Both the position numbers and the translations under genes were made by a program. Positions 53,001 through 61,206 of a DNA stretch of 64,000 bases are shown here, piece after piece (position 1 is the first letter of the stretch; each line of letters opens with the position of its first letter). This DNA comes from Bhargavaea ginsengi (GTDB lineage: Bacteria; Bacillota; Bacilli; Bacillales_A; Planococcaceae), in contig NZ_FNZF01000002.1 in NCBI RefSeq assembly GCF_900109165.1, positions 434,001 through 498,000 on the forward strand, in the 5' to 3' direction. The notes under the pieces were generated by a model. The model worked only from the letters and a program-made list of their open reading frames with translations. It was not told where the DNA came from and ran no database searches.

Positions 53001-54559
53001 TGTTTAAAATAGTTGAACAGAAGCTGCGGCGCATCGGACAGTACCGCTAAAGGAGCATCGTACCCCATTGAAGCGACAGGCTCGGACCCTGATCGGAACA
53101 TGGGTTTCAGCACTTTCTCCCATTCTTCGTCGGTATATCCGAAAACAGCCTGCTTTTGGAGAAGTTCACTCTTGTGGCGCACTTTTTTAGGGACATCGGT
53201 GCCTTTCAAATTTTCCAATGGGACAATCAAATCATCCGCAAGCTTTTTATAATCTTGCTCTGATGCGATTGATTGTTTGATCTCCTCGTCCTCATAGAGC
53301 TTGCCGTTCTCCATGTCCACCAGTATCATCTGGCCGGGCATCAGCCGCTTTTTGGTGAGGATGCAGTCATCAGGGAAGTCCACCACACCCACTTCGGAAG
53401 AAAGACAGACAATGTCATCGGATGTAACCACCAGTCGGGCAGGACGCAGACCGTTGCGGTCCAGACGTGCACCGATTGCTTTCCCATCAGTGAATGCCAT
53501 GGCGGCCGGGCCATCCCATGGTTCCATGAACAGACTGTGATACTGATAAAAGGCTTTTAGTTGTTTATCCATCCGGATGTTTTTCTCCCAGGCTTCGGGC
53601 ATCATCATAAGCATCGCTTTGGGAAGTGACCAGCCGGAGAGCACAAGGAATTCCAAAGCATTATCAAACATGGCGGAGTCACTGCCGTCCCTGTCGACGA
53701 TCGGAAGCAGGTCCTCAGCTTCATCTCCCAGGATCTCCATGAACTCCGCTTCCCTGGATTCCATCCAGTTCACATTGCCGTTGATGGTATTGATCTCTCC
53801 ATTGTGCATGGCAAATCTGTACGGCTGAGCACGATGCCAGCTCGGGAATGTATTCGTGCTGAAACGGTTATGGACCATGGCCATAGCCGACTCGTAAGTC
53901 TCATTACTCAGGTCCTGAAAGTAATCCCGCAGTTGACGCGGGAGCAGCAAGCCTTTGTATATCAATGTTCTTGAAGAAAAACTGACCACATAATGGGGCT
54001 CGATTTGAGCAGCTTTCAGTTCTTTTTCGATTTTCTTTCTGACCTTGAAGAGATCCCGTTCAAAACGAATATCATCTGGCAGTTCATAAGGCGACTTCAC
54101 AAACACTTGGCAGATATCCGGTTCGGAATCGACAGCAAGCTGATGCAGGTTTTCTCCACTCGTAGGAACCTCCCGCCAGCCTGCCAACTCAAAATTCGCA
54201 TCAACGATGATATTGTTAATGATTTCTTCGCATTGATTCCGCAAACTCTTCTCTTTCGGAAGAAAGAACATACCGACTCCGTACTTTCCTTGTTCGAGCA
54301 CAGGTACTCCCGCTTTTTCCCACTCTGCTCGGAATAATCGGTGAGGAATCTGCGTGAGTATACCTGCACCATCACCGAGCTGGTTGTCGGCACTGCTTCC
54401 TCCACGGTGGTCCAGCCGCTCCAGTGCGGTCAAAGCCTGTGTGACAATGGAATGTGACGGTTTTCCCTTAAGATGCGCAAGCACTGCGATTCCGCAGGCA
54501 TCGTGTTCAAAACGAGGATCATACATCCCTTCGCTGCTTTTCATCCATGAATGATGCAT
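50075..54559 (-). CDS. gltB: glutamate synthase (NADPH) large subunit
   Basis: The 1494-residue GOGAT subunit converts glutamine and 2-oxoglutarate to two glutamates. The N-terminal Cys of the GATase is at Cys22 (DACGIAV), after a short propeptide removed on maturation. Central FMN-binding and [3Fe-4S] region: C-x5-C-x4-C in GCVMMRVCHLDTC. The C-terminal GXGXG beta-helix domain ends the protein. ATG follows GGAGGAGG. It heads the cluster; the promoter has a poor -35 and the transcript starts with a long hairpin. Confidence 0.97.
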   Translation of the reverse strand: MHHSWMKSSEGMYDPRFEHDACGIAVLAHLKGKPSHSIVTQALTALERLDHRGGSSADNQLGDGAGILTQIPHRLFRAEWEKAGVPVLEQGKYGVGMFFLPKEKSLRNQCEEIINNIIVDANFELAGWREVPTSGENLHQLAVDSEPDICQVFVKSPYELPDDIRFERDLFKVRKKIEKELKAAQIEPHYVVSFSSRTLIYKGLLLPRQLRDYFQDLSNETYESAMAMVHNRFSTNTFPSWHRAQPYRFAMHNGEINTINGNVNWMESREAEFMEILGDEAEDLLPIVDRDGSDSAMFDNALEFLVLSGWSLPKAMLMMMPEAWEKNIRMDKQLKAFYQYHSLFMEPWDGPAAMAFTDGKAIGARLDRNGLRPARLVVTSDDIVCLSSEVGVVDFPDDCILTKKRLMPGQMILVDMENGKLYEDEEIKQSIASEQDYKKLADDLIVPLENLKGTDVPKKVRHKSELLQKQAVFGYTDEEWEKVLKPMFRSGSEPVASMGYDAPLAVLSDAPQLLFNYFKQRFAQVTNPPIDAIREERVTSMEVLLGSSGNLLCPEDMDRKNLLLKTPILTPVGMSKIESLNSGALTSAVLSTVFPLSGKMEDALDNLFEQAELVVEEGSNLLILSDRDVSGKFAAIPSLLAVSAVHHHLIRKGIRNKTSLIVDSGEAREVHHFAALLGYGANAICPYLVFESLPDAEESISEELAISNYVKSITKGILKVMSKMGISTVRSYMGAQIFEAIGMSDEVVSRYFPNTPSKLGGLSIDDLEKEVRLRHAQALEKNSPLLESGSDFQWRAGGETHLFQPKTIHLLQQAVRSGEYEVYRKYSRLLTEELSMKTTLRGLMEIKPSGESVPLEEVEPVESIFKRFKTGAMSYGSISKEAHEAIAIAMNRIGGRSNSGEGGEDPGRFVPLDNGDSKCSKMKQVASGRFGVTSHYLVNSEEIQIKMAQGAKPGEGGQLAGHKVTIEVAKTRGATPGIELISPPPHHDIYSIEDLAQLIHDLKNTNPKARISVKLVSGAGVGTIAAGVAKAKADVIMISGFDGGTGAAARSSIKHAGMPWEIGLSETHQTLKLNGLREKVTLETDGKMMSGRDVVIAALLGAEEYGFSTMPLVSLGCVMMRVCHLDTCPVGIATQNPQLRKNMLGTADDIVRLMHFFAEEIREYMARLGFRTMEELIGRTDLLCQAETEHWKAKKLDLSPIFHYQTEIRLPKEEQDHHIDQTMDSKELLPDFQQCLEEGKPIRLERKIRNINRSVGTLLGSELTRKTGGKGLAEETLQFHFKGSAGQSFGAFVPKGMTLTLEGEANDYVGKGLSGGKIAIYPPTASKFQAEQNVIIGNAAFYGATSGEAYIRGIAGERFCVRNSGAHVVVEGAGNHGCEYMTGGTAIILGEVGDNFAAGMSGGIAYILTEDREDFANRCNHELVTLEQPRDHEEIKFLKRQIGRHARYTDSPVAKSILDDWNRYIRQFVRVIPTEYKRILESPRQSEELQYSLN

Positions 54560-54671
54560 AATTATCCTCCTCCACGAATCATTTTTCGGCTTATTCTTAT
54601 GTTATTACCTTGAAAAGGAAATGTATTTAGAAGTTTTAGATAAATATTTGCACTTTTTGAACAATAAAATA

Positions 54672-54709
54672 AGCGAATGATTTTGAATTTGAATCCAAAA
54701 TCATTCGCT
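54672..54709 (-). other. 14-bp perfect hairpin at the gltB transcript 5' end
   Basis: AGCGAATGATTTTG and CAAAATCATTCGCT arms enclose a 10-nt loop, and the minus strand continues TATTTTATTG, like an intrinsic terminator. It lies just downstream of the -10 box and 113 bp before the gltB start: an attenuator or 5' stabiliser. Confidence 0.55.
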
Positions 54710-54717
54710 ATATTTAC

Positions 54718-54768
54718 ATTATAAGTCGTGAAATTTGTCGTAATCTGTTTGTTATTCATGTAAATCTG
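54718..54768 (-). promoter_or_regulatory. gltB promoter with 21-bp-spaced CAGATT repeats
   Basis: TATAAT on the minus strand at 54718-54723 has no good -35. CAGATT direct repeats at 54742-54747 and 54763-54768 are 21 bp apart and overlap the -35 zone. This arrangement fits an activator, for example the adjacent AraC-family protein. Confidence 0.45.
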
Positions 54769-54796
54769 AACTAAAAATCTAGCTGACATAGAAATA

Positions 54797-54836
54797 GGCA
54801 GCTATGAAAAGCTCTCTGCCTTCCATAGCTGCCTAA
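54797..54836 (-). terminator. terminator of the AraC-family gene
   Basis: AGGCAGCTATG and CATAGCTGCCT arms with a 17-nt loop, followed by ATTTCT on the minus strand. Confidence 0.75.
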
Positions 54837-54853
54837 CCTGAAAAAATGCATCT

Positions 54854-55645
54854 TTATCTAATCTCAGACGGATTTCTTCCGGTATATTGTTTGAATTGCC
54901 TGCTGAAATAATGAAGATCCCGGTATCCTAGAGCATGGGCTGCTTCCGTGACAGTCAGACCCGTAAAATGCAATAGGTGTTCTGCCCGTTTGATCCTGCA
55001 GTGGACAACATAAGACTTTACTGTATGCCCGATAATCTGCTTGAACTTTTGGGAGAAATACCGTTCTGACAAGTGAGCCCGCTCAGCAAGGCTCTCAACC
55101 GTATGAGGTTCACCCGGGTGTTGTTGGATATAGTTCGCAATCTCCCTGATCGTTTCAGCCAGCCTTCTGCTGCTTATGTCCTGTTCATCCTGCGATTCAC
55201 AATGTTCTTCTCTAAGCAGATGGATCATGAGTTGCTTCAGAATCAGCTTTCCCTCGATTTCGGCTCCGTATGTCTTCACCAAAAACAGACGGACATACCT
55301 GCTCAATAAAGATTCAAAGCTGATCGGGTCAGCCAGTATCCGATGAGAACCCGGAATCAGCCGGGGTTCGTTGACAAGATCAAAATGAATATAGGTCAGA
55401 ACAAAAGGGTTTTGTGGATTATGAATGGCTTCAGTATCATCGCCAGGACAAAACAGGAAGCAATGCCCTTTTCCCACCTTATAGGACTTTTTGTTCAATA
55501 CCACTGTTCCTTCACCGCTCCATACATAAAACAGATCATAATTCGGCATGGGATGGTCTCGTTTCTTCCATTTCCAATCTGGCTCGCAGTGAATGGTTGC
55601 GAGTGCCGGCTTCAGCAAAAAGTCATCTGGATTTAAATTAAGCAT
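54854..55645 (-). CDS. AraC family transcriptional regulator
   Basis: The 263-residue protein has an N-terminal cupin-like sensor (GEGTVVLNKKSYKVGKGHCFLF) and a C-terminal double HTH (about 165-263: VESLAERAHLSERYFSQKFK and AAHALGYRDLHYFSRQFK). Such proteins usually sense a small ligand. It lies directly upstream of gltB on the same strand with a terminator between. Its promoter is TTGATA-18-TATAAT. Control of gltB is suggested by position and by the 21-bp-spaced repeats, not proven. Confidence 0.87.
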   Translation of the reverse strand: MLNLNPDDFLLKPALATIHCEPDWKWKKRDHPMPNYDLFYVWSGEGTVVLNKKSYKVGKGHCFLFCPGDDTEAIHNPQNPFVLTYIHFDLVNEPRLIPGSHRILADPISFESLLSRYVRLFLVKTYGAEIEGKLILKQLMIHLLREEHCESQDEQDISSRRLAETIREIANYIQQHPGEPHTVESLAERAHLSERYFSQKFKQIIGHTVKSYVVHCRIKRAEHLLHFTGLTVTEAAHALGYRDLHYFSRQFKQYTGRNPSEIR

Positions 55646-55759
55646 CCCATTCCTCCCAAAAATATCAGCCTGCCTGCTGTTTTCAGATCGACTTGACGTG
55701 TTTCTGGTCTGCTGTTTGATCTGGGTTGATTGAAATTCTAATTGACCATTTGTTTTTCT

Positions 55760-55789
55760 ATTATAATATTAAAATCAAATTACTATCAA
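55760..55789 (-). promoter_or_regulatory. sigma-A promoter of the AraC-family gene
   Basis: TTGATA (55784-55789), an 18-bp spacer and a perfect TATAAT (55760-55765) on the minus strand. Confidence 0.6.
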
Positions 55790-55844
55790 ATCAGAAAGCA
55801 TATATACAAACTTCAGTATCTTTATGATCAATAAAATGTCATCA

Positions 55845-55883
55845 CATTATTAAGAAAGACTCCGGTAAATAACCGGAGTCCCC
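55845..55883 (-). terminator. terminator of glmS
   Basis: GACTCCGGT and ACCGGAGTC arms with a 5-nt loop, followed by TTTCTT on the minus strand. Confidence 0.8.
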
Positions 55884-55904
55884 ATTTCGCCACTGATAAT
55901 CGTA

Positions 55905-57707
55905 TTATTCTACTGTAACGGACTTGGCCAGATTGCGTGGCTTATCGACGTCACATCCACGGTGAAGAGCTGCGTAGTAGCTGATAAGCTGGAGCGGAAT
56001 CACAGAAACAAGAGGTGTAAGCATCGGATGAACAGCCGGGATCACGATTCGGTCGCCTTCCTCTTCTATTCCTTCCATCGAGATGATGCACGACTTGGCA
56101 CCGCGGGCTCCGACTTCTTTGACATTTCCCCGGATATTCGGGCTGACGGCTTCCTGAGTGGCCAGTGCAAAAACAGGCGTGCCTTCTTCGATGAGGGCAA
56201 TGGTCCCGTGCTTTAATTCCCCTCCTGCGAATCCTTCCGCTTGGATATAGGAAATTTCCTTGAGCTTGAGCGCTCCTTCCAGGCTGACGTGATAATCAAG
56301 GCCACGTCCGATAAAGAATGCATTCCGGCTCAGTTCAAGGAAGTCGAAGGAGAGACCTTCCATTTCCTCTTTCCTTACGATCATCGTCTGGACGGCATTC
56401 GCAGCGATGCCCAGCTCCTGGATCAGGTCAAAACCGATCTCTTTGCCTTTCGCTTCAGCAGCAAGACTTGCAAGAATGGCGAGTACCGCAACCTGGGCGG
56501 TATAGGCTTTAGTCGAAGCCACCGCGATTTCAGGACCGGCATGAAGCAGGACCGTGTGATCCGCTTCGCGAGACAGGGTCGAACCAGGAACATTCGTCAC
56601 AGTAAGGGACGGATGTCCGAGTTCCTTAACCTTGACGAGAACTTGTCGGCTGTCTGCCGTCTCCCCCGATTGGGAGATGAAGACGAACAGTGGCTTTTCA
56701 GACAGGAGCGGCATGTTGTAGCCGAATTCACTGGAGATATGGACTTCGGTTGGGACACCCGCCAGCTTTTCAAAGTATTCCTTCCCGACAAGACCTGCAT
56801 GGTAGCTTGTTCCGGCAGCGATGACATAAATCCTGTCGGCACCGTTAATCGCTTCGAGTGTTTCCTGCTCGAGGCTGAGATTTCCGTTTTCATCCTGATA
56901 GGCCTGTATGATCTTCCTTAGAACAGCAGGCTGTTCGTCGATTTCCTTCAGCATGTAGTGCGGATAGGTACCTTTCTCAATATCAGAAGCATCCAATTCG
57001 GCTGTATACGCCTCCCGGCTGACTGTCTCTCCGGATATCGTGCGGATCCGTACATTGTCTTTCGTAACGATTACCATTTCTCCGTCATGCAGCTCGACAA
57101 ACTGGTCAGTGACCTGAAGCATCGCCATCGCATCGGATGCGACTACATTAAATCCTTCTCCAAGACCGACGAGAAGCGGTGATTTGTTTTTGGCGACAAA
57201 GATCGTGTCCGGCTCTTCTTCATCAAGCAGGGCGATTGCATATGAACCGTGAAGCATACCAAGCGCCTCAGCGAACGCCTCTTCCGTTGTCATTCCTTCG
57301 AAGACAAACTTGGCGATCAGCTGGACGATGATTTCTGTATCGGTATCTGAGACGAGCTGAACATCTGCCAGTTCCTGACGGCGGAGCTTCTCATAGTTCT
57401 CGATAACTCCGTTGTGTACGAGCGTGAAACGGCCGGATACGTCTTGGTGGGGATGAGCGTTTTTCACATTCGGCACACCGTGAGTCGCCCAGCGGGTGTG
57501 GCCGATTCCGGTCTGGGCTTCAGTGGAATCATCCACAATGATTCGCAGGTCGGCGATCCGTCCCTTGGATTTGAAGAGAGATACCCCTTCTTCGCCGGCA
57601 ACGGCAATCCCCGCAGAATCGTATCCGCGGTATTCCAGCTTTTCCAGGCCTCTCAACAGAATTTCCTTGGCATCCAATTCACCGATATAGCCTACAATTC
57701 CGCACAT
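55905..57707 (-). CDS. glmS: glutamine-fructose-6-phosphate aminotransferase (isomerising)
   Basis: It makes glucosamine-6-phosphate, the first step to UDP-GlcNAc and cell wall. The 600-residue protein has the nucleophile Cys2 (MCGIVGY), a GATase domain and two SIS sugar-isomerase domains ([11 protein letters not shown] and [10 protein letters not shown]). It ends in LAKSVTVE, the family C-terminus that forms the C-tail. ATG 57707 follows GGAGG; the longer frame is rejected because Cys2 must follow the start. The leader carries a glmS ribozyme. Confidence 0.97.
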   Translation of the reverse strand: MCGIVGYIGELDAKEILLRGLEKLEYRGYDSAGIAVAGEEGVSLFKSKGRIADLRIIVDDSTEAQTGIGHTRWATHGVPNVKNAHPHQDVSGRFTLVHNGVIENYEKLRRQELADVQLVSDTDTEIIVQLIAKFVFEGMTTEEAFAEALGMLHGSYAIALLDEEEPDTIFVAKNKSPLLVGLGEGFNVVASDAMAMLQVTDQFVELHDGEMVIVTKDNVRIRTISGETVSREAYTAELDASDIEKGTYPHYMLKEIDEQPAVLRKIIQAYQDENGNLSLEQETLEAINGADRIYVIAAGTSYHAGLVGKEYFEKLAGVPTEVHISSEFGYNMPLLSEKPLFVFISQSGETADSRQVLVKVKELGHPSLTVTNVPGSTLSREADHTVLLHAGPEIAVASTKAYTAQVAVLAILASLAAEAKGKEIGFDLIQELGIAANAVQTMIVRKEEMEGLSFDFLELSRNAFFIGRGLDYHVSLEGALKLKEISYIQAEGFAGGELKHGTIALIEEGTPVFALATQEAVSPNIRGNVKEVGARGAKSCIISMEGIEEEGDRIVIPAVHPMLTPLVSVIPLQLISYYAALHRGCDVDKPRNLAKSVTVE

Positions 57708-57803
57708 ATTCAATTCCTCCAATATCAGTCAAAGTCAAATAAGCGTCCTGTTTACCGTTTACAAAACGGCCAGTGGGCGCTGTTCGTGCAAGTTGGATTG
57801 ATT

Positions 57804-57842
57804 CCGCACGAGCAGGCAATTCCTGCTCCCGCATGCGGAAAT
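57804..57842 (-). other. hairpin between the glmS ribozyme and glmS
   Basis: TTCCGCA and TGCGGAA pair, enclosing GAGCAGG and CCTGCTC. It lies 3' of the ribozyme core: a ribozyme peripheral stem or a leader element. Confidence 0.45.
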
Positions 57843-58003
57843 TGATGCCGGCTTTCCCCTCTGTCTCACACAATCACTTGTGTGTTTTGCTGGAAAGCAT
57901 GACAACCGGACATCACGGTCGGGAGGCATCCGCCGAATTGTCGATGAACCTCCACCTCGTCTGCTGGGACTGTGTTCTGATTTCCCCAGCTCAGGCGCTT
58001 TTG
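57843..58003 (-). ncRNA. glmS self-cleaving ribozyme riboswitch
   Basis: The minus strand matches the conserved core. The cleavage-site AGCGCC is at 57994-57999, with cleavage expected between A57999 and G57998. The central GACGAGG-UGGAGGU block and CGGCGGAUGCCUCCCG follow near 57923-57962. GATG-CCGG/CCGG-CATC forms the 3' closing stem. Glucosamine-6-phosphate binding leads to self-cleavage and decay of the glmS mRNA. Confidence 0.9.
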
Positions 58004-58060
58004 ATTGTTTTCCGATTTGGGCGTGTCGCCGGTCCTCCTTCGCCTTATTACTGCTTTTGT

Positions 58061-58090
58061 AATGTATTATACGGAATGTGCTGTTGTCAA
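58061..58090 (-). promoter_or_regulatory. glmS promoter
   Basis: A perfect TTGACA on the minus strand (58085-58090). -10 candidates are TACATT with an 18-bp spacer (58061-58066), or TATAAT with only 13 bp (58066-58071). Confidence 0.5.
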
Positions 58091-58190
58091 TTACCTTTTC
58101 CTTCAAAATCATTATTTTTATTGCAGAATTCGCGCTGTCCAGTATAAAAAGGCGAGCGATACTGAAGCATGCAGTAATTTACCATATTTA

Positions 58191-58216
58191 CGAAACTTTC
58201 CGGAACAGTAACCGTT
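58191..58216 (+). promoter_or_regulatory. ECF-sigma-type promoter
   Basis: CGAAAC (58191-58196), a 16-bp spacer and CGTT (58213-58216) resemble the TGAAAC-N16-CGTC type of SigM/SigW promoters. It lies upstream of an AAGGAGGG site at 58223-58230 that has no start codon within range. Confidence 0.4.
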
Positions 58217-58345
58217 AATGGTAAGGAGGGATTCAAAAAAACTTAAGTAGCCTATACCACAAACCCGGTCTCCCGAATCCAGAAACCATAAGAGGTCTTC
58301 GCTTCGTGGCTGATAACTGATATTGATTGAAATGGAGGAGAAGGA

Positions 58346-59296
58346 ATGGGTTCATACAACGAGCAAATCGGCAGCGCTAATAAAACCGGGCTTACTGGAA
58401 AAATGCGGACTGTTTCCAGGTGGAAACTGATTTTGTCGACGTTCACAATAGCATTGATGATTGTGCCGACCAGTTATATGCTGACATTCGCCTATTACGC
58501 ATTCGGTACGAAGTCCACGACACTGATGGATACTGCCAGTAAAGTCCTTTATCTGACCGAGCCGAACACCGCTTTGGAAGAGATGGAATTTGAGATGGAA
58601 TTCTCACTGTTTTCGATGGATCTTTCATTTGACCAGTACAAGCAGATCGGCAGTGAACTTTATCCGGTACGCCATTATGATCTTCATTTTGTTCTGGACA
58701 ATCTTGTGGATAAGAAGATGACCTCAAACCTGGACAGGACACCTCCAAAATACCCGACTCAAACCAATCAGTGGCTCGTCCATCCGGCACAGGGAATGCC
58801 GGAATTCAACAGCGGTCACGATTGGCAGGTACTCGCCGGACTGCCGGACGAAACCGTTGTCGAAGCCTACTTGTCATTCAATGATCTTTATAAAGTGATC
58901 GATGTTAGAAAAGAGTTCCCCGGCATTGACGTTGTATGGGCAGCCATCTACACCGGCACCGAAGATGAGATGTTGAGTGCGGATGGTGATGTGGTTTCCC
59001 CGCTCGGTTACCCGGTACAGCCTGACCGGACATACTGGTCGCCTTTCCGGGATTCAATGTCACACGAAGAGACGTTCCTGCAGCTGCTCAAGGAACTTCA
59101 GCCGTACGAGGAACTTGCAGCAGAAGTATCGTCGCATAAAAACCTGAAACTTCAGGAACGAATTGAATTTATCGAGCAAAATGGCTTCACCGCATACGGT
59201 GCGGTGATCACCGGACCCAAGCAGGAGGTCGAAGCATTAAAAGATTCGCAAATGATCCGACATATGAAATTGGGTGAGGTGAAATTATGGAATTGA
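58346..59296 (+). CDS. anti-sigma factor-like membrane protein (Sigma_reg_N/C domains), orphan
   Basis: The 316-residue protein has one transmembrane helix at about 28-52 (WKLILSTFTIALMIVP) and a large extracellular part. It resembles the Sigma_reg_N and Sigma_reg_C domains of Firmicute anti-sigma factors. The cytoplasmic N-terminus is only about 26 residues; typical members have 50-80 residues there for sigma binding. No sigma gene is upstream, although an ECF-type promoter is. The ATG follows GGAGGAGAAGG. It overlaps the next gene by 10 bp. Confidence 0.7.
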   Translation: MGSYNEQIGSANKTGLTGKMRTVSRWKLILSTFTIALMIVPTSYMLTFAYYAFGTKSTTLMDTASKVLYLTEPNTALEEMEFEMEFSLFSMDLSFDQYKQIGSELYPVRHYDLHFVLDNLVDKKMTSNLDRTPPKYPTQTNQWLVHPAQGMPEFNSGHDWQVLAGLPDETVVEAYLSFNDLYKVIDVRKEFPGIDVVWAAIYTGTEDEMLSADGDVVSPLGYPVQPDRTYWSPFRDSMSHEETFLQLLKELQPYEELAAEVSSHKNLKLQERIEFIEQNGFTAYGAVITGPKQEVEALKDSQMIRHMKLGEVKLWN

Positions 59297-59580
59297 ACAA
59301 AGTAAAACTTAAATCTTTTCAGGTTCTCGGATGGTTCAGTGTCATCACGGGAATCATTGCGCTGGCGCTTCTTAACATATCCATGCTGTCCGGTTATGAT
59401 TTGTCATTTATGGAACAGCTGTCATTCTGGATTTCCTCCATACTCATCTCGGGCCTGATTGCGCTTTTCGGCAGGAATAGCCGGTCACTCGGGCTATGGG
59501 GTATCGGAATAGCCGTCTACCTGGGAATCTTCACCGCCGTCATCTTTATTCTTGGATGGGTCATTATGCCTTTCCCTTAA
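59287..59580 (+). CDS. small membrane protein (97 aa)
   Basis: A 97-residue protein with three hydrophobic helices (about 11-32, 44-60 and 69-92) and a short charged N-terminus (MELNKVKLKS). The start ATG has GAGGTG 5 nt upstream and lies inside the end of the anti-sigma-like gene (10-bp overlap), so the two are translated together. It may be a membrane partner in the same signalling unit. No family recognised. Confidence 0.7.
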   Translation: MELNKVKLKSFQVLGWFSVITGIIALALLNISMLSGYDLSFMEQLSFWISSILISGLIALFGRNSRSLGLWGIGIAVYLGIFTAVIFILGWVIMPFP

Positions 59581-59611
59581 TCCGAACACGTTGGACAAAT
59601 CGAAAAAATAA

Positions 59612-59662
59612 AGAGACTGCAGATCCGGCTGAGGAATTCCTCTTCCGTATCTGCAGTCTTTA
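59612..59662. terminator. bidirectional terminator between the 97-aa gene and kynB
   Basis: AGACTGCAGAT and ATCTGCAGTCT arms with extra pairing inside. T runs on both strands. Confidence 0.85.
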
Positions 59663-59690
59663 CGGTTATATGAACTTCCTCTCCGGCCTT

Positions 59691-60320
59691 TTAGATCTTT
59701 CTGATGACGGCTCTCACCGGGCTCCCGTCAGCTCCATGAATGGCAAGCGGCAACGCGATAAATTCGTAATCCCCCGGTTCCGCATCAGCCAGCATCAAAT
59801 TCTCGACGATATGGATGCCGTTGTCTCCAAGTGAGTGATGGGTCTGCAGTTCCTTGCTGTCCGTCCGGTCCACTGACGGGACATCGATTCCGAGAAGGAA
59901 AACTCCTACAGATTTCAAATACGGGCCGATATCGGGCCGCAGCTCGATAAACGACTCCGGAAAAACAAGCGGATTGTTTGTTTCCGATGTTTTCAGGAGA
60001 AGACGCCCCGCCCCTTCCAAGTCGTAGCCTTCCAGTTCGTTTTGCCCAAGTGATGTATACATGGTGACATCGATGATCCTTGCCCTGCCGATATAAGTGT
60101 TCACGTCCAGTTCATGGAGTTTTTTGCCCGCCTCGTCAAAATGAAATGGTGCGTCCGCATGGGTCCCCATATGCAGGCTCGTCCGGATCTCCCCAATGTT
60201 GACCGAGCCGCTCTGTTCCTTCGTAACCCCAAGATCAAAACGGAAAGGCGTGTCTCCCGGCCAGTGGGCCATATCATTCGTAAGCGGCTGAGTTATATCG
60301 ATCCATCTGCCTGTTTCCAT
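59691..60320 (-). CDS. kynB: kynurenine formamidase (arylformamidase)
   Basis: The 209-residue cyclase-family metal hydrolase turns N-formylkynurenine into kynurenine and formate. The metal motif H-x-G-T-H-x-D-x-P-x-H is present as HMGTHADAPFH. ATG 60320 follows AAAGGAGG; the longer frame from 60359 is rejected. It is the last gene of the kynU-kynA-kynB operon, 14 bp after kynA. Confidence 0.93.
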   Translation of the reverse strand: METGRWIDITQPLTNDMAHWPGDTPFRFDLGVTKEQSGSVNIGEIRTSLHMGTHADAPFHFDEAGKKLHELDVNTYIGRARIIDVTMYTSLGQNELEGYDLEGAGRLLLKTSETNNPLVFPESFIELRPDIGPYLKSVGVFLLGIDVPSVDRTDSKELQTHHSLGDNGIHIVENLMLADAEPGDYEFIALPLAIHGADGSPVRAVIRKI

Positions 60321-60334
60321 CCGTTTTCCTCCTT

Positions 60335-61189
60335 TCAGAGCGTTGTCCTCAAATCCCAAAGTTCCGGGAAGAACCGATGGTCAAGCACTTGCCTCAAGTA
60401 ACCGACACCGGACGACCCTCCCGTACCTTTCTTGAATCCGATGATGCGCTCCACTGTTTTCATATGGCGGAACCGCCATTGCTGGAGCCAGTCTTCCACG
60501 TCGACCATTTTTTCCGCCAGCTGGTACAAATCCCAGTAACGGCCGACATCCCGGTAGACCTCTTCCCAGGCCGCCGCGACCGTCGGATCTCCTGCATAAA
60601 CAACCGAATAGTCCCTGTTCAGCAGGTCTTTATTGATCGGGAAACCGGCCCTGGAAAGTGCCCCGATGGCCGCATCATAGAGACCTGGTTCCACATAAGC
60701 CTCTTTTAGTTCGTGGTGGACCTGAACATCTTTTTCATAGATTTTCAGGATGGCTTCCGACTTGTATCCGAGTGCAAACTCGATCAGCCGATATTGGTAG
60801 GACTGGAAACCGGAAGCACGTCCCAGACTGTCCCGGAATTCCAGATATTCTGCCGGGGTCATGGTTGACAGCACATCCCATGCCTGGATGATCTGCGATT
60901 GTATCTTCGAGACACGTGCCAGCTTTTTGAACGCCGGCTGCATATCGTCTTTTCCGATGTCTTCAATGGAAGACCTGAGCTCATGCAGGATCAGCTTCAT
61001 CCAGAGTTCACTCACCTGATGAATGATGATGAACAGCATTTCGTCATGGTGCCCGGACAGGCGTTTTTGAGAAGAAAGAATCTGATCAAGTGACAGGTAT
61101 TCACCATAAGTCATCGATTCCCTGAAGTCCGTATGGATGTCCTTTTCCTGTTCAAGTGCTTTTTTCAGGTCAGAAATTTTCTTGGGCAT
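60335..61189 (-). CDS. kynA: tryptophan 2,3-dioxygenase
   Basis: The 284-residue haem enzyme opens the indole ring of tryptophan to give N-formylkynurenine. Conserved blocks are [18 protein letters not shown] near 47-64 and [15 protein letters not shown] near 120. ATG 61189 follows GGAGGGG. It is the middle gene of the kyn operon, between kynU and kynB. Confidence 0.95.
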   Translation of the reverse strand: MPKKISDLKKALEQEKDIHTDFRESMTYGEYLSLDQILSSQKRLSGHHDEMLFIIIHQVSELWMKLILHELRSSIEDIGKDDMQPAFKKLARVSKIQSQIIQAWDVLSTMTPAEYLEFRDSLGRASGFQSYQYRLIEFALGYKSEAILKIYEKDVQVHHELKEAYVEPGLYDAAIGALSRAGFPINKDLLNRDYSVVYAGDPTVAAAWEEVYRDVGRYWDLYQLAEKMVDVEDWLQQWRFRHMKTVERIIGFKKGTGGSSGVGYLRQVLDHRFFPELWDLRTTL

Positions 61190-61206
61190 TGCACGCCCCT
61201 CCTTTG

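Noticed and set aside
57759-58147. Overlapping open frames of 64-124 codons in the glmS leader
   Set aside because: The region is a structured ribozyme leader; the frames have no ribosome sites and overlap the ribozyme core.
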